Assembly: GCA_945862065.1 (NCBI GenBank)
Contig: CAMAWT010000021.1
Span: 1-41,889 of the forward strand
Direction: 5' to 3'
Source of the DNA: Flavobacterium psychrophilum
Lineage (GTDB): Bacteria; Bacteroidota; Bacteroidia; Flavobacteriales; Flavobacteriaceae
Length of the DNA stretch: 41,889 bases
Positions 31,686 through 40,015 of the stretch are shown in pieces. The number at the start of each line of letters is the position of its first letter. The stretch's first letter is position 1. Both the position numbers and the translations under genes were made by a program. A model generated the notes under the pieces. It was not told the DNA's origin. It saw only the letters and a list, made by a program, of their open reading frames with translations, and made no database searches.

Positions 31686-32684
31686 GTGGAAGACTACAGT
31701 AAAAAAAGGCTTTATAAAAAAATCATCGTTAAGCTCCTAAGAGAAAAGAAACTTTCTATTGAAGAACTTTTGACCGAATTAAATGATATTTTAAAAGACG
31801 ACTACGGATTTGAATCTATCTCAAGGAGAACCTTTGATAGAGCCAAAGAAAGTTTAATTGAAAATGGCTATCAAATAAATTCCCGAAAGTTTAACGGTAA
31901 AAACTATTTTGTATTGGAAGGCTATCCTGACAATCTGAACCTTACAAAAGAAGAACAACTTACTTTTCCTTTGCTTTTAGGATTATTGGACACCGAGAAG
32001 ACTATGAATTCTGTAGAGTGGCTTAAATCGGCTTTAATGGATGAATTTGATTATAGTAAAGAAGATTTAAACCCCTATCCATATTTTGTTCATGTTCAAC
32101 CCACTTTAAACAGCCAAGACAAATTGCTTATACTGGCTGGAAAAATTATTGAATACATCAAAAAAGGGCAAGCCATATTATTTCAATACCAAAAGAAAGG
32201 AATTACAGAATTTACACAAGTAGCTCCATTACAGATTCGTTATTATGATAATAGATATTATCTGCTGGCAAGCACAATTGATGTTGAAACCTATCAACCC
32301 ACCAAATTATTGCAAACTTTTACATTAGATATGTTTGTAGAAAAAAATGTAAATCCCGCTGTGGATGAAAGTGATGAAAACGCTACAGAACCAAAATACA
32401 TTTTCTTTGATTATGATGCTTTATACAAAGCTTCTCGTTTAGAAGAATTGCTGAAGCACAGCTTAGGAATTTGGTACGATTGGAAAGAAAACAAACTCAA
32501 AACTTTTAGATTAAAATTTACCGATTGGGCTATGGGTATTATGGAAAACAAAAAAATACACCCTTCACAAGTGGTGAAAGAAAAAACCAGTGACTTCCTA
32601 ATTGTAGAAATCACTGTTTGGGAGAACCATGAAATGGATTATTTCTTGGGAAGATTTGGGGATAAGTGTGAGCGGTTGAATTGA
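31686..32684 (+). CDS. WYL-domain transcriptional regulator
   Basis: A 332-residue regulator, paralogous to the 24488-25489 protein across its full length. It has an N-terminal winged helix (LSIEELLTELNDILKDDYGF, SRRTFDRAKESLIE), a WYL domain (AILFQYQKKGITEFTQVAPLQIRYYDNRYYLLAS, about 160-193), and the ending WENHEMDYFLGRFGDKCERLN. It is expected to control its own promoter and the divergent membrane/GIY-YIG operon through operator G. Its stop abuts the stop of the convergent GIY-YIG gene with no bases between. Confidence 0.9.
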   Translation: MEDYSKKRLYKKIIVKLLREKKLSIEELLTELNDILKDDYGFESISRRTFDRAKESLIENGYQINSRKFNGKNYFVLEGYPDNLNLTKEEQLTFPLLLGLLDTEKTMNSVEWLKSALMDEFDYSKEDLNPYPYFVHVQPTLNSQDKLLILAGKIIEYIKKGQAILFQYQKKGITEFTQVAPLQIRYYDNRYYLLASTIDVETYQPTKLLQTFTLDMFVEKNVNPAVDESDENATEPKYIFFDYDALYKASRLEELLKHSLGIWYDWKENKLKTFRLKFTDWAMGIMENKKIHPSQVVKEKTSDFLIVEITVWENHEMDYFLGRFGDKCERLN

Positions 32685-34493
32685 TTATGGTATAATACCC
32701 TCACAAAAATCTCTAGCTACTTCATAATACCAATTAATTCTTGTGTTTGTTTCGTAAAACCTATAAACGAAAGTATTATTTGGTGTAGGATAATTTAAAG
32801 GTGTGTTTATTTTTTTCCAATAAATGATTTTTCTATTTTTTAAATTTCGAGTTAATTTAAAAAATAGAGGAATGTAATCTGGCGAACCAATAAAAATGAT
32901 ATCGTCTTCAGAATTAATTATTGGCATGTTATTTACATCTGTAAAATCATTAAAATCATTATATGCAGGTGCTCCAATTAAATTATCATTTCTTTTATTA
33001 TTTTGATTGGCAGTGTTTGAAAAAGTAATATCATACTTTGGTAACTTAAATTTTGAATTTACTAGTCCCCATCCAGCAGAAAGTATATAGAAATTATGCT
33101 CATATTTCCTATGTAAGCATCTGTATTCTTCCCTTGTGTAAAGATTGTATGCTTCTAAAAGATTATTGTCAATTTGATTATTAATTAAATAATCTCTCCA
33201 TAATATTTCCATATTATTAATTGGGTCATCTGGATGATGTTCATTAACTACCCCAGCCCCAGGTATATTAACAAAATTTTTATTATGATATGCTGTGAAG
33301 TAAGAATTATTTTTTCCACCGGCACAAATCATTACTACTTTAAAATTTTTACTTAAAATTATATTTTCCATTTCCATATCAGTATTGTTTGTTTTTGTAG
33401 GTGCAATTTTTTCTAAAATATTTTTCTTGTCAGTAATTTTATGTGGTGAACAAACTTTTATTGTTATTTCTTCAATCTCATCATCCCTTTTGTTCATTCT
33501 ATTTTGAATATGTATCCATCGAGCAGTCTCTCTACCATCAATTTTTCCACCAGTTGCTGAAAAATATGTGTAAATATTTTGTGCTTTCGGATTAATATGA
33601 ACTTTTGTCCCACTAGTATTCCATCCTTTAAATTCTAAAACGAGTAAACCAGTATTAGAATTTAAAATTTGAAACGTACAAGCTTCTGCAGGCAAGCCCT
33701 CAATTCCTCTTACCACGTCTAAAATAGATTGGTTTTTAAGGACAAAAAATTCAACACATTTGTTTTCGACTAAATATACTTGATGCACAAAAGACGGAGA
33801 ATCTTTTGTTGGTGTTTTATTTGTTTTTTTAGACTGTTCACTTTCGCCTTTACATTCCATTCTAAGTCGAGTGTTATTATAAACCTCTGCTCTTCTTATT
33901 TTATATACTTGTGTAGAATTTGTAATTGCATTGGCTCTTGCATTTGGATTGTTTTTTAAATTTAATAAAGGTTTTATTCCATTTATTAATACTTTCTCAT
34001 CATTGTCAATTAATGATTTATCATTTGAATATTCAATCCAAAATACTTTCATGTAATCTTTAATAAAAGTATTAACATCATTTTCAGTATTTGGTAAAAT
34101 CAAATCATTTGATAATAGAGCACCTAAACCAGCTCTCAATGTTGATAATGTTCCATGGCAAATATTGGAATCTATGTGATTTTGATTTACATGCCACTCA
34201 AATCTTTCGTTTAGATTGCTTTTTCCTTTTTTTCCAGTTCCAGCAGTTCCCAAATAAACTAAATCGTATTTTACTCCTTCGATAACTTTAGTGTATTTTG
34301 GCTCAATAGGATTAATACTAACAAAATTACTCATAGCTTTGTAACCATCTTGTCGCATAAACCAAAAATAAATTCCTTTGGATTTAACATGAGGTATTGC
34401 ATCTACATGAGGTACAAATGAATTTGTCGATTAAAGATTTTGATTTAACCAAGTTGTTAATTCATTAAAATCTGCATTTTGATTAATTGCCAT
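32685..34493 (-). pseudogene. GIY-YIG-type protein with in-frame stop after codon 20
   Basis: The gene reads from ATG 34493 (MAINQNADFNELTTWLNQNL), meets TAA at 34433-34431, then stays open in the same frame to 32685. The region after the stop encodes VKSKGIYFWFMRQDG and YDLVYLGTAGTG, the two halves of a GIY-YIG core, followed by LNERFEWHVNQ and GTLSTLRAGLGALL. The ATG at 34358 starts after the GIY half, so a protein from there would lack it. About 580 residues of C-terminal sequence, including a possible nucleotide-related IIFIGSPDYIPLFFKL segment, are intact. A TATATTTG box lies upstream. The stop could be a real nonsense mutation, a recoding site or a sequence error. Confidence 0.7.
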
Positions 34494-34569
34494 GATGTAA
34501 GTTTTTGAAGTTCAGACTGCAAATATATAAAATCCCTCACACTTAATCTATTTCAACTTTGCCTTTTTT

Positions 34570-34593
34570 TGACTAAGTAATGTTTTACCTTTG
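34570..34593 (+). promoter_or_regulatory. Promoter with TGACT half-site and TACCTTTG box
   Basis: TGACT (34570-34574), an 11-bp gap, TACCTTTG (34586-34593). The spacing matches the operator modules elsewhere, but the left arm is not conserved. It drives the gene starting at 34613. Confidence 0.5.
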
Positions 34594-34612
34594 CTCTTTA
34601 AATCAACTATTT

Positions 34613-35230
34613 ATGCAAAATAAAATTCTATTTGAAGAGCGAATTGCAGTTAATAATTCTAATCACATTTGTTCGGAAATAATAAAAAAATCCAGAATAG
34701 AGCAGAATATTAAAATTGATGATTTTGCATTTGCTCATGTGGTTTACGGTATCAATGGCAAACCTGTCTTATTTCATGTGCACTTCAGTAATAATGATGA
34801 AGATTCAACCAAAAATGAATTTAACATATACTTGCAAAATCTGAATCATAAATCATTTTACCAGCTTTTATATTTGGTTACTTATTATGGTTTTTTCAAA
34901 GAAGATGAGGCTAATTTAGCCCTGCTTAAAGATAACAAACGCAATGGTGCAATAGCTTGCTATTTAGAATGTACCGATGGTAAATTGCTGTACCATTACC
35001 AAATAGAGCAATTATACAGTTCTATTACCAACGCTACGGTTGAAGAAGCCATTACTTTCAGAAAAGCCATTAACCTAAAACGACCAAGTGCTTTTGAAAA
35101 TGCCAAAACCATTATTTTGCCTTCGGGTGAATCCTTATTTGATGTTCTAACAAAACAGAGGTTTAGGGATTTTACTTTATACCCTAAAATAAAAGAAGCA
35201 ATGGAATTGTACACTTATTTAAACACTTAA
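34613..35230 (+). CDS. Hypothetical protein
   Basis: About 205 residues starting MQNKILFEERIAVNNSN; I chose ATG 34613 because the -7 box at 34586-34593 puts the transcript start downstream of the earlier in-frame ATG at 34580. The protein is alpha/beta, cytoplasmic and not recognised. Segments such as FAHVVYGINGKPVLFHVHFS and LILPSGESLFDVLTKQRF-like regions look well folded. It is divergent from the disrupted GIY-YIG gene. Confidence 0.6.
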   Translation: MQNKILFEERIAVNNSNHICSEIIKKSRIEQNIKIDDFAFAHVVYGINGKPVLFHVHFSNNDEDSTKNEFNIYLQNLNHKSFYQLLYLVTYYGFFKEDEANLALLKDNKRNGAIACYLECTDGKLLYHYQIEQLYSSITNATVEEAITFRKAINLKRPSAFENAKTIILPSGESLFDVLTKQRFRDFTLYPKIKEAMELYTYLNT

Positions 35231-35273
35231 CCGTTTTGAATGTTTTAGAAGTTGTAACGCCAAAAACCAACTT

Positions 35274-35307
35274 TGTCACTCTTTGACTAATCAACTTATT
35301 AATTTTG
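35274..35307 (+). promoter_or_regulatory. Operator-like dyad and -7 box of the 35333 gene
   Basis: TGTCA (35274-35278), 5 bp, TGACT (35284-35288), an 11-bp gap, then TAATTTTG (35300-35307). The geometry is the same as in operators A-G. Confidence 0.55.
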
Positions 35308-35332
35308 AAATCTAATCTAAAATCAATCACTT

Positions 35333-35719
35333 ATGAAAAAGTATTTAATTTTTGCATTCTGTTTAATAATAAGCATTGGTTTAGCTCAAGATAAATCAAT
35401 GAAATACTATGATTTAAATGGCATTAGGTTTTCCGTTACTAAAGATTATTGGCTAAATATAGATGGTGTTAAGTCGATGCCAAGCAATCAATTTATGATT
35501 GTAGAAATGCGAAAATTGGATTATCCTTATAATGATCATATTGAATTCTCATCAATATTCTATACCCGTGCATTTCAAAGTAATGATTTGGTAAAATCTG
35601 GACATCAAATTAATAAAGGAAGCTATTTATTTAGGGTTATTTTAGCTGTAAAAAATGAAGATGGTGGAAGTGAACTATATAAAGTAATAAAATTAAATGA
35701 GCGATTGATAGCTTTATGA
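35333..35719 (+). CDS. Secreted hypothetical protein
   Basis: A 128-residue protein with a signal peptide (MKKYLIFAFCLIISIGLAQ). The mature part is about 109 residues of beta-rich sequence (GIRFSVTKDYWLNIDG, YLFRVILAVKNEDGGSELY). Not recognised. It probably resides in the periplasm or outer envelope. The promoter is as described at 35274-35307. Confidence 0.65.
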   Translation: MKKYLIFAFCLIISIGLAQDKSMKYYDLNGIRFSVTKDYWLNIDGVKSMPSNQFMIVEMRKLDYPYNDHIEFSSIFYTRAFQSNDLVKSGHQINKGSYLFRVILAVKNEDGGSELYKVIKLNERLIAL

Positions 35720-35796
35720 TTATTTTAAAATATTATATTTACGGTAATAAAGTCACTTTATTAAACCTATAATTCAATCTTCTATAGAATCAAATT

Positions 35797-35886
35797 ATGA
35801 AGTTACTATTTCTAATGTTGTTTGTTTTGATTTGTAAAATTCTTCATGGATTGGAATATGGAATACCTTATTGTTTTGAGAATTAG
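35797..35886 (+). CDS. Very small ORF, possible remnant
   Basis: ATG 35797 to TAG 35886 encodes 29 residues with a signal-peptide-like start (MKLLFLMLFVLICKI). It may be the remnant of a secreted protein gene or not real. The rest of the 235-bp gap between the secreted protein and the ADP-ribosylglycohydrolase shows nothing clear. Confidence 0.25.
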   Translation: MKLLFLMLFVLICKILHGLEYGIPYCFEN

Positions 35887-35954
35887 TAAAACAATTAAAG
35901 AATTGTGAAAAGATAGATGTTCTATAATAGTTAAAATATAAAATCAAACTAAAT

Positions 35955-37352
35955 ATGATGACAAGAAATTATTTGAAAGACCTACTTTATGGTGTTTGTG
36001 TTGGTGATGCTTTGGGTGTTCCAGTTGAATTTGTTAGTAGGGAAAACTTAAAAAATAACCCAGTAACAAAAATGGGTTCTGGAGGTGTGCACGACCAAGG
36101 AATTGGTGTTTGGTCAGATGATAGTTCGCTAACTTTTTGTTTAGCAGAATCTATTATTGAAGGATATGATATTCATAATTTAGCCAATAAATTTATCAAA
36201 TGGAAAAATGATGGCTATTGGACTGCAACAGGGGAAGTGTTCGACATAGGAAATACAACAAGACAATCCATCATCAATCTTAGTAATGGAATACATCCAA
36301 CAATGGCTGGAGGTATTTATGAAATAGATAATGGGAATGGTTCTTTAATGAGAATTTTACCATTAGTTATTTTACTTAAAGATTTACCTATTGAGAAACG
36401 TTTCGCCTTGGTTAAAGAAGTATCATCTATCTCTCATGCACATAATCGTTCTGTAATTTCTTGTTTCTATTACTTAGAATTTGCATTGCAGCTAATGGAA
36501 GGAAAAGACAAATTTGATATTTATGAAAATCTAAAAAAATCGGTTTCTGAATTTTTAATTTCAAATGAAATATATAGTAATGAATTAATTCATTTTGATA
36601 GACTTCTAAACGGAAATATTTATGAGTTAGAAGAAGAATTAATTCAAAGTGGCGGATATGTAATTCAAACTTTGGAAGCCAGTATTTGGTGTTTGTTAAC
36701 TACCAATAATTATGAAAAAGCTGTATTAAAAGCCGTAAATTTAGGAGGTGATACCGATACTACTGCAGCTGTTACTGGTGGATTAGCAGGTTTACTATAC
36801 GGTTTTGAATCAATTCCAAAAACATGGGTTGCTTCAATTCGCAAACGAAACAAAATAAATAAATTAATACATGATTATCACAAACAAGTAAATAGCCTTA
36901 AAGGTAAAATGATTTTAATTTACAATATAACTACACGAGATTATATTGAAGAAAATGGTGTTTTTAAAGATGATTCGGTTATCTTATTTGATACTATTCC
37001 ACATGAGTTAGAAGCTACATTGCATTTAACAAATGAAAATGGAGTAAATAGTATTTCTTTAAATTTTTATTATCCTAATTATCCCAATGAAGGATTTGTT
37101 TCCTGTGAATTAGAATCTGAAATTACATGCTCAAATGAAAATTTCAATTTTTTAATCGATTTTAGTGATTTCACTTTTATTAACGAAAACGAAGCGGTTT
37201 TAAAAGGAACATTGGCAGTTAACCTATTTGATTCCGATAATGTAGATAACTTCAAATTTGAATTTTATATCAAACAAATTAATTGTCAAGAATTAATAAG
37301 TAATAGTACAATTAGCCCGATTTGTCATTTTCTTAAAGTTAATGAGGATTAA
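35955..37352 (+). CDS. ADP-ribosylglycohydrolase with C-terminal extension
   Basis: A 465-residue protein. Residues about 5-300 are an ARH/DraG-type hydrolase, which removes ADP-ribose from proteins or other substrates: YGVCVGDALGVPVEF, the metal-binding WSDDSSLT (Ser-Asp-Asp), IDNGNGSLMRILPL, SHAHNRS, and GGDTDTTAAVTGGLAGLLYG. About 150 residues of beta-rich sequence follow (from IHDYHKQVNSL on) without a recognised domain. Two ATGs lie in tandem, so the start may be 35958. It may counter an ADP-ribosylating toxin or phage factor; context only. Confidence 0.88.
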   Translation: MMTRNYLKDLLYGVCVGDALGVPVEFVSRENLKNNPVTKMGSGGVHDQGIGVWSDDSSLTFCLAESIIEGYDIHNLANKFIKWKNDGYWTATGEVFDIGNTTRQSIINLSNGIHPTMAGGIYEIDNGNGSLMRILPLVILLKDLPIEKRFALVKEVSSISHAHNRSVISCFYYLEFALQLMEGKDKFDIYENLKKSVSEFLISNEIYSNELIHFDRLLNGNIYELEEELIQSGGYVIQTLEASIWCLLTTNNYEKAVLKAVNLGGDTDTTAAVTGGLAGLLYGFESIPKTWVASIRKRNKINKLIHDYHKQVNSLKGKMILIYNITTRDYIEENGVFKDDSVILFDTIPHELEATLHLTNENGVNSISLNFYYPNYPNEGFVSCELESEITCSNENFNFLIDFSDFTFINENEAVLKGTLAVNLFDSDNVDNFKFEFYIKQINCQELISNSTISPICHFLKVNED

Positions 37353-37447
37353 TTATTTTTCGCCTTCATAAAACATCAAAAACTGCTCATAGTCTCTAAG
37401 CAAATTGTTCGAGATGCCCGCTGAAAGGGCTACTAAATCATACCAAA

Positions 37448-37479
37448 AACCTCTAAAGAAATTTAGAGGTTTTTTTATT
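37448..37479 (+). terminator. Hairpin terminator in tandem unit 1
   Basis: AACCTCTAAA (37448-37457) pairs perfectly with TTTAGAGGTT (37462-37471) over a 4-base loop, with a T run. It can terminate the ADP-ribosylglycohydrolase transcript. Confidence 0.75.
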
Positions 37480-37562
37480 TTCAAAAAAATCTAAAAACTG
37501 CTCATAGTCTCTAAGCAAAATGTTCGAGATGCCCTCTGAAAGGGCTACTAAGTCGTACCAAA

Positions 37563-37592
37563 AACCTCTAAAGAAATTTAGAGGTTTTTTTT
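37563..37592 (+). terminator. Hairpin terminator in tandem unit 2
   Basis: A second identical hairpin, AACCTCTAAA (37563-37572) with TTTAGAGGTT (37577-37586), followed by a longer T run. Confidence 0.75.
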
Positions 37593-37691
37593 TATATTTT
37601 GAAAATTTTCTAAATCAATTAATTTAATGACTAATTATTTGTGAATTATTTAAAAGAAAAAATTAATTATTAAAAAAAATCATACAAAAAA

Positions 37692-37720
37692 ACCACATCT
37701 TAAAATGTGGTTTTTAATAG
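37692..37720. terminator. Terminator of the acyl-CoA dehydrogenase gene (bidirectional)
   Basis: ACCACAT (37692-37698) pairs with ATGTGGT (37705-37711) over CTTAAA, with A and T runs on both sides. It lies 16 bp past the stop of the minus-strand gene. Confidence 0.75.
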
Positions 37721-37735
37721 TATATGAACAATTAA

Positions 37736-38875
37736 TTATTTCAAAATCGCTCTAGAAATAACCACTTTTTGAATTTCAGTAGTACCTTCTCCAATCGTAC
37801 AAAGCTTGGAATCTCGATAGAATTTCTCAACTGGAAAATCTTTAGTATAACCGTATCCGCCATGAATTTGAATTGCTTCACTGGATACTTTCACGCAAAC
37901 TTCAGAAGCATACATTTTTGCCATTGCACCAGCTGAAGTAACAGGAAGGTGTTTTTCTTTTAAATAAGCAGCTTTATGCAATAACAATTCAGATGCCTCA
38001 ATTTCTGTAATCATGTCAGCCAATTTAAAAGATATTCCTTGAAAATTACTGATAGGTTGTCCAAACTGATGTCTTTCTTTTGAATATTTCAAAGAAGCTT
38101 CATAAGCACCTTTTGCAATTCCTAAAGAGAGTGCGCCAATTGAGATTCTACCTCCGTCTAATATTTTCATGGCTTGAATAAATCCTTCACCAACTTCACC
38201 CAATCTATTTGCATCTGGCACGATACAATTGTCAAAAATAAGTTCGGCAGTTTCACTTGCACGCATACCTAGTTTGTTTTCTTTTTTACCAGATGTAAAG
38301 CCTTTCATGCCTTTTTCAAAAACAAAAGCAGTTGTCCCTCTTGAGTTTCCTTTTTCACCTGTTCGCACAATGACTACAGCAATATCTCCCGAAATAGCAT
38401 GTGTAATGAAATTTTTAGCTCCGTTAACAATCCAGTTATCACCTTCTTTAACCGCAGTTGTATTCATTCCCCCAGCATCAGAACCGGTGTTATGCTCAGT
38501 CAATCCCCAAGCACCTATGTGTTCTCCTGAAGCAAGTTTAGGAATCCATTTTTTCTTTTGTTCTTCGTTTCCAAACGTCAAAATATGATTGGTACACAAT
38601 GAATTATGCGCAGCTATAGACAACCCAATTGATGAATCGACTTTAGAAATTTCTTCTATTATTGTGATGTATTCGTGATATCCTAATCCAGATCCACCAA
38701 GCTCTTCGGGAACTAAAACACCCATAAAACCCATTTCGCCAAGTTTTTTAAATAAATCAACTGGAAAAATTTGAGCTTCGTCCCATTCCATGATAAATGG
38801 TCGAATGTGTTGATCTGCAAAATCTCTAATTGATTGTGCAATCATTGATTGTGTTTCGTTGTATGAAAAGTCCAT
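37736..38875 (-). CDS. Acyl-CoA dehydrogenase
   Basis: A 379-residue flavoenzyme of fatty-acid or branched-chain acyl-CoA beta-oxidation. It has the three-domain ACAD fold with both family signatures: GAWGLTEHNTGSDAGG (about 120-135) and QIHGGYGYTKDFPVEKFYRDSK (near 338-359); the ending GEGTTEIQKVVISRAILK is typical. The catalytic base of short-chain members is in the EGTTEI region. The length is normal. The promoter TATATTTG is at 38908-38901 (minus strand), with a TTG 21 bp further upstream. Confidence 0.96.
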   Translation of the reverse strand: MDFSYNETQSMIAQSIRDFADQHIRPFIMEWDEAQIFPVDLFKKLGEMGFMGVLVPEELGGSGLGYHEYITIIEEISKVDSSIGLSIAAHNSLCTNHILTFGNEEQKKKWIPKLASGEHIGAWGLTEHNTGSDAGGMNTTAVKEGDNWIVNGAKNFITHAISGDIAVVIVRTGEKGNSRGTTAFVFEKGMKGFTSGKKENKLGMRASETAELIFDNCIVPDANRLGEVGEGFIQAMKILDGGRISIGALSLGIAKGAYEASLKYSKERHQFGQPISNFQGISFKLADMITEIEASELLLHKAAYLKEKHLPVTSAGAMAKMYASEVCVKVSSEAIQIHGGYGYTKDFPVEKFYRDSKLCTIGEGTTEIQKVVISRAILK

Positions 38876-38891
38876 AAAATATATATTTTTT

Positions 38892-39776
38892 TTAGAATTC
38901 CAAATATAAGACTATTATTTGTAATTTATCAACTGGAAAATTCTTTATTTTAGACAAATCCTCAACATTTAAAGTTCCGTTCATACTTCTATAAATAACG
39001 ATGTTTTTAGAAATTGGATATTTAAAATAAGGGAAAGCACCTAATTCTTTTATGGAAGCTGTATTTATGTTTATTTTTTTGATGGAAGAAGTACTATTTA
39101 TCTTAAAATAAGTATTTAAATTTTTAATAACTTCAGGTGATAAACCCCAAATATCTTCCATCTGATCCATGGAAACAAAACCTCCAAAAAGTGCCTTTTG
39201 AGCCAAAATTCGGTCGGAAATAGCGTCGCCAACTCCATAAATCGCCATCAAATCTTCTTTGGTTGCATCATTTAAATCTTTAACTTTTAATGGTTGTTTT
39301 TTTGGATATTCTTTCCAATTTTTATTTTCATTGTAAGAATTTTGTTTTGGATTTGTAACCCAATCTGGAAACTTAAAATAAGGTTCTATTACAGCTAACA
39401 AAGAATCAGAAACACCTGTAACAGATTGAAAATCTTTTGCCGAATTTACATATTTTCCAGTTTTTCTATAAGCTAAAAGCTTCTCAATTTCGTGACTTTT
39501 CATACCTAATTTATATCCTTTAAAATCAGTAATGAAATTGGGATTAAACGGATACATTTGATAAGTCATAGAAGGTTTTTCTGACTTTAACGAATCAATT
39601 TCATATTGTAATGAAAGCCATTTTTGCTTTTGATTGCTATCGTCTTCTTTTCGAAAATCAAAAAAATAATAGCTGATTTGAAGTACCAATATGATGAAAA
39701 ACAATACTATCAAACCTCTTTTTTGACCTAAAGAAAAAGAGGAAATCGTGCGAAATAAAGAATTTTTTATGGGCAT
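38892..39776 (-). CDS. Helix-hairpin-helix (ComEA-like) membrane-anchored protein
   Basis: A protein of about 294 residues starting MPIKNSLFRTISSFSLGQKRG (ATG 39776). I prefer this to the start at 39797, which would overlap the PspC gene. One N-terminal TM helix (GLIVLFFIILVLQISYYFF) is followed by a linker and three HhH-type units: FITDFKGYKLGMKSHEIEKL, LKVKDLNDATKEDLMAIYGVG (about 165-185), and ININTASIKELGAFPYFKY. ComEA-type domains bind DNA in natural transformation. Flavobacterial members with this layout are common and poorly studied. Confidence 0.85.
   Translation of the reverse strand: MPIKNSLFRTISSFSLGQKRGLIVLFFIILVLQISYYFFDFRKEDDSNQKQKWLSLQYEIDSLKSEKPSMTYQMYPFNPNFITDFKGYKLGMKSHEIEKLLAYRKTGKYVNSAKDFQSVTGVSDSLLAVIEPYFKFPDWVTNPKQNSYNENKNWKEYPKKQPLKVKDLNDATKEDLMAIYGVGDAISDRILAQKALFGGFVSMDQMEDIWGLSPEVIKNLNTYFKINSTSSIKKININTASIKELGAFPYFKYPISKNIVIYRSMNGTLNVEDLSKIKNFPVDKLQIIVLYLEF
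38901..38932 (-). promoter_or_regulatory. Promoter of the acyl-CoA dehydrogenase gene
   Basis: On the minus strand: TTG (38932-38930), 21 bp, TATATTTG (38908-38901). It overlaps the 3' end of the upstream helix-hairpin-helix gene. Confidence 0.65.
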
Positions 39777-39786
39777 ATAAATTAAT

Positions 39787-40014
39787 TTACAAATCAAATA
39801 CAGAAGAACGTTTGGCTCTAATTAAATCTTTTAGACGCATCCAAAAAGCTAATGTCAAGTAAACTCCAAACCAAAGTCCGATTGTTACAAATGAAATGTA
39901 AATAAAAAAAAGGCGCACACTTGTAGCTCTCATACCCAGCTTATCTGCAAGGCGAGACGATACATGAAATCCATGCTTTTCAAAAAAATATCGAATATTG
40001 GTAATGATACTCAT
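39787..40014 (-). CDS. PspC-domain membrane protein
   Basis: A 75-residue protein with the PspC fold: SSRLADKLGMRATSVRLFFIYISF (about 19-42) followed by a TM helix (IYISFVTIGLWFGVYLTLAFWM). PspC proteins take part in phage-shock-type envelope stress sensing, although this short type is common in flavobacteria as a stand-alone protein. It is 1 bp from the DUF2851 gene and 10 bp from the HhH gene, forming an operon. Confidence 0.88.
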   Translation of the reverse strand: MSIITNIRYFFEKHGFHVSSRLADKLGMRATSVRLFFIYISFVTIGLWFGVYLTLAFWMRLKDLIRAKRSSVFDL

Positions 40015-40015
40015 A

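Larger units (their letters stand above)
37378..37592. repeat. Tandem duplication, two about 100-bp units each ending in a hairpin
   Basis: Unit 1 (about 37378-37479) and unit 2 (about 37493-37592) differ at about four positions. Each contains AACTGCTCATAGTCTCTAAG, GTTCGAGATGCCC, GAAAGGGCTACTAA and a hairpin AACCTCTAAA/TTTAGAGGTT with a T run. On the minus strand both keep an open frame reading GFWYDLVALS, GISN, LLRDYEQFL. The GTTCGAG and GCTACTAAA words also occur at the tRNA-fMet 3' end. This marks the likely right edge of the island. Confidence 0.7.

Noticed and set aside
37378..37592. tRNA genes in the tandem repeat
   Set aside because: GTTCGAG and GCTACTAA words are present, but the T stem does not pair and no D or anticodon arm can be drawn.
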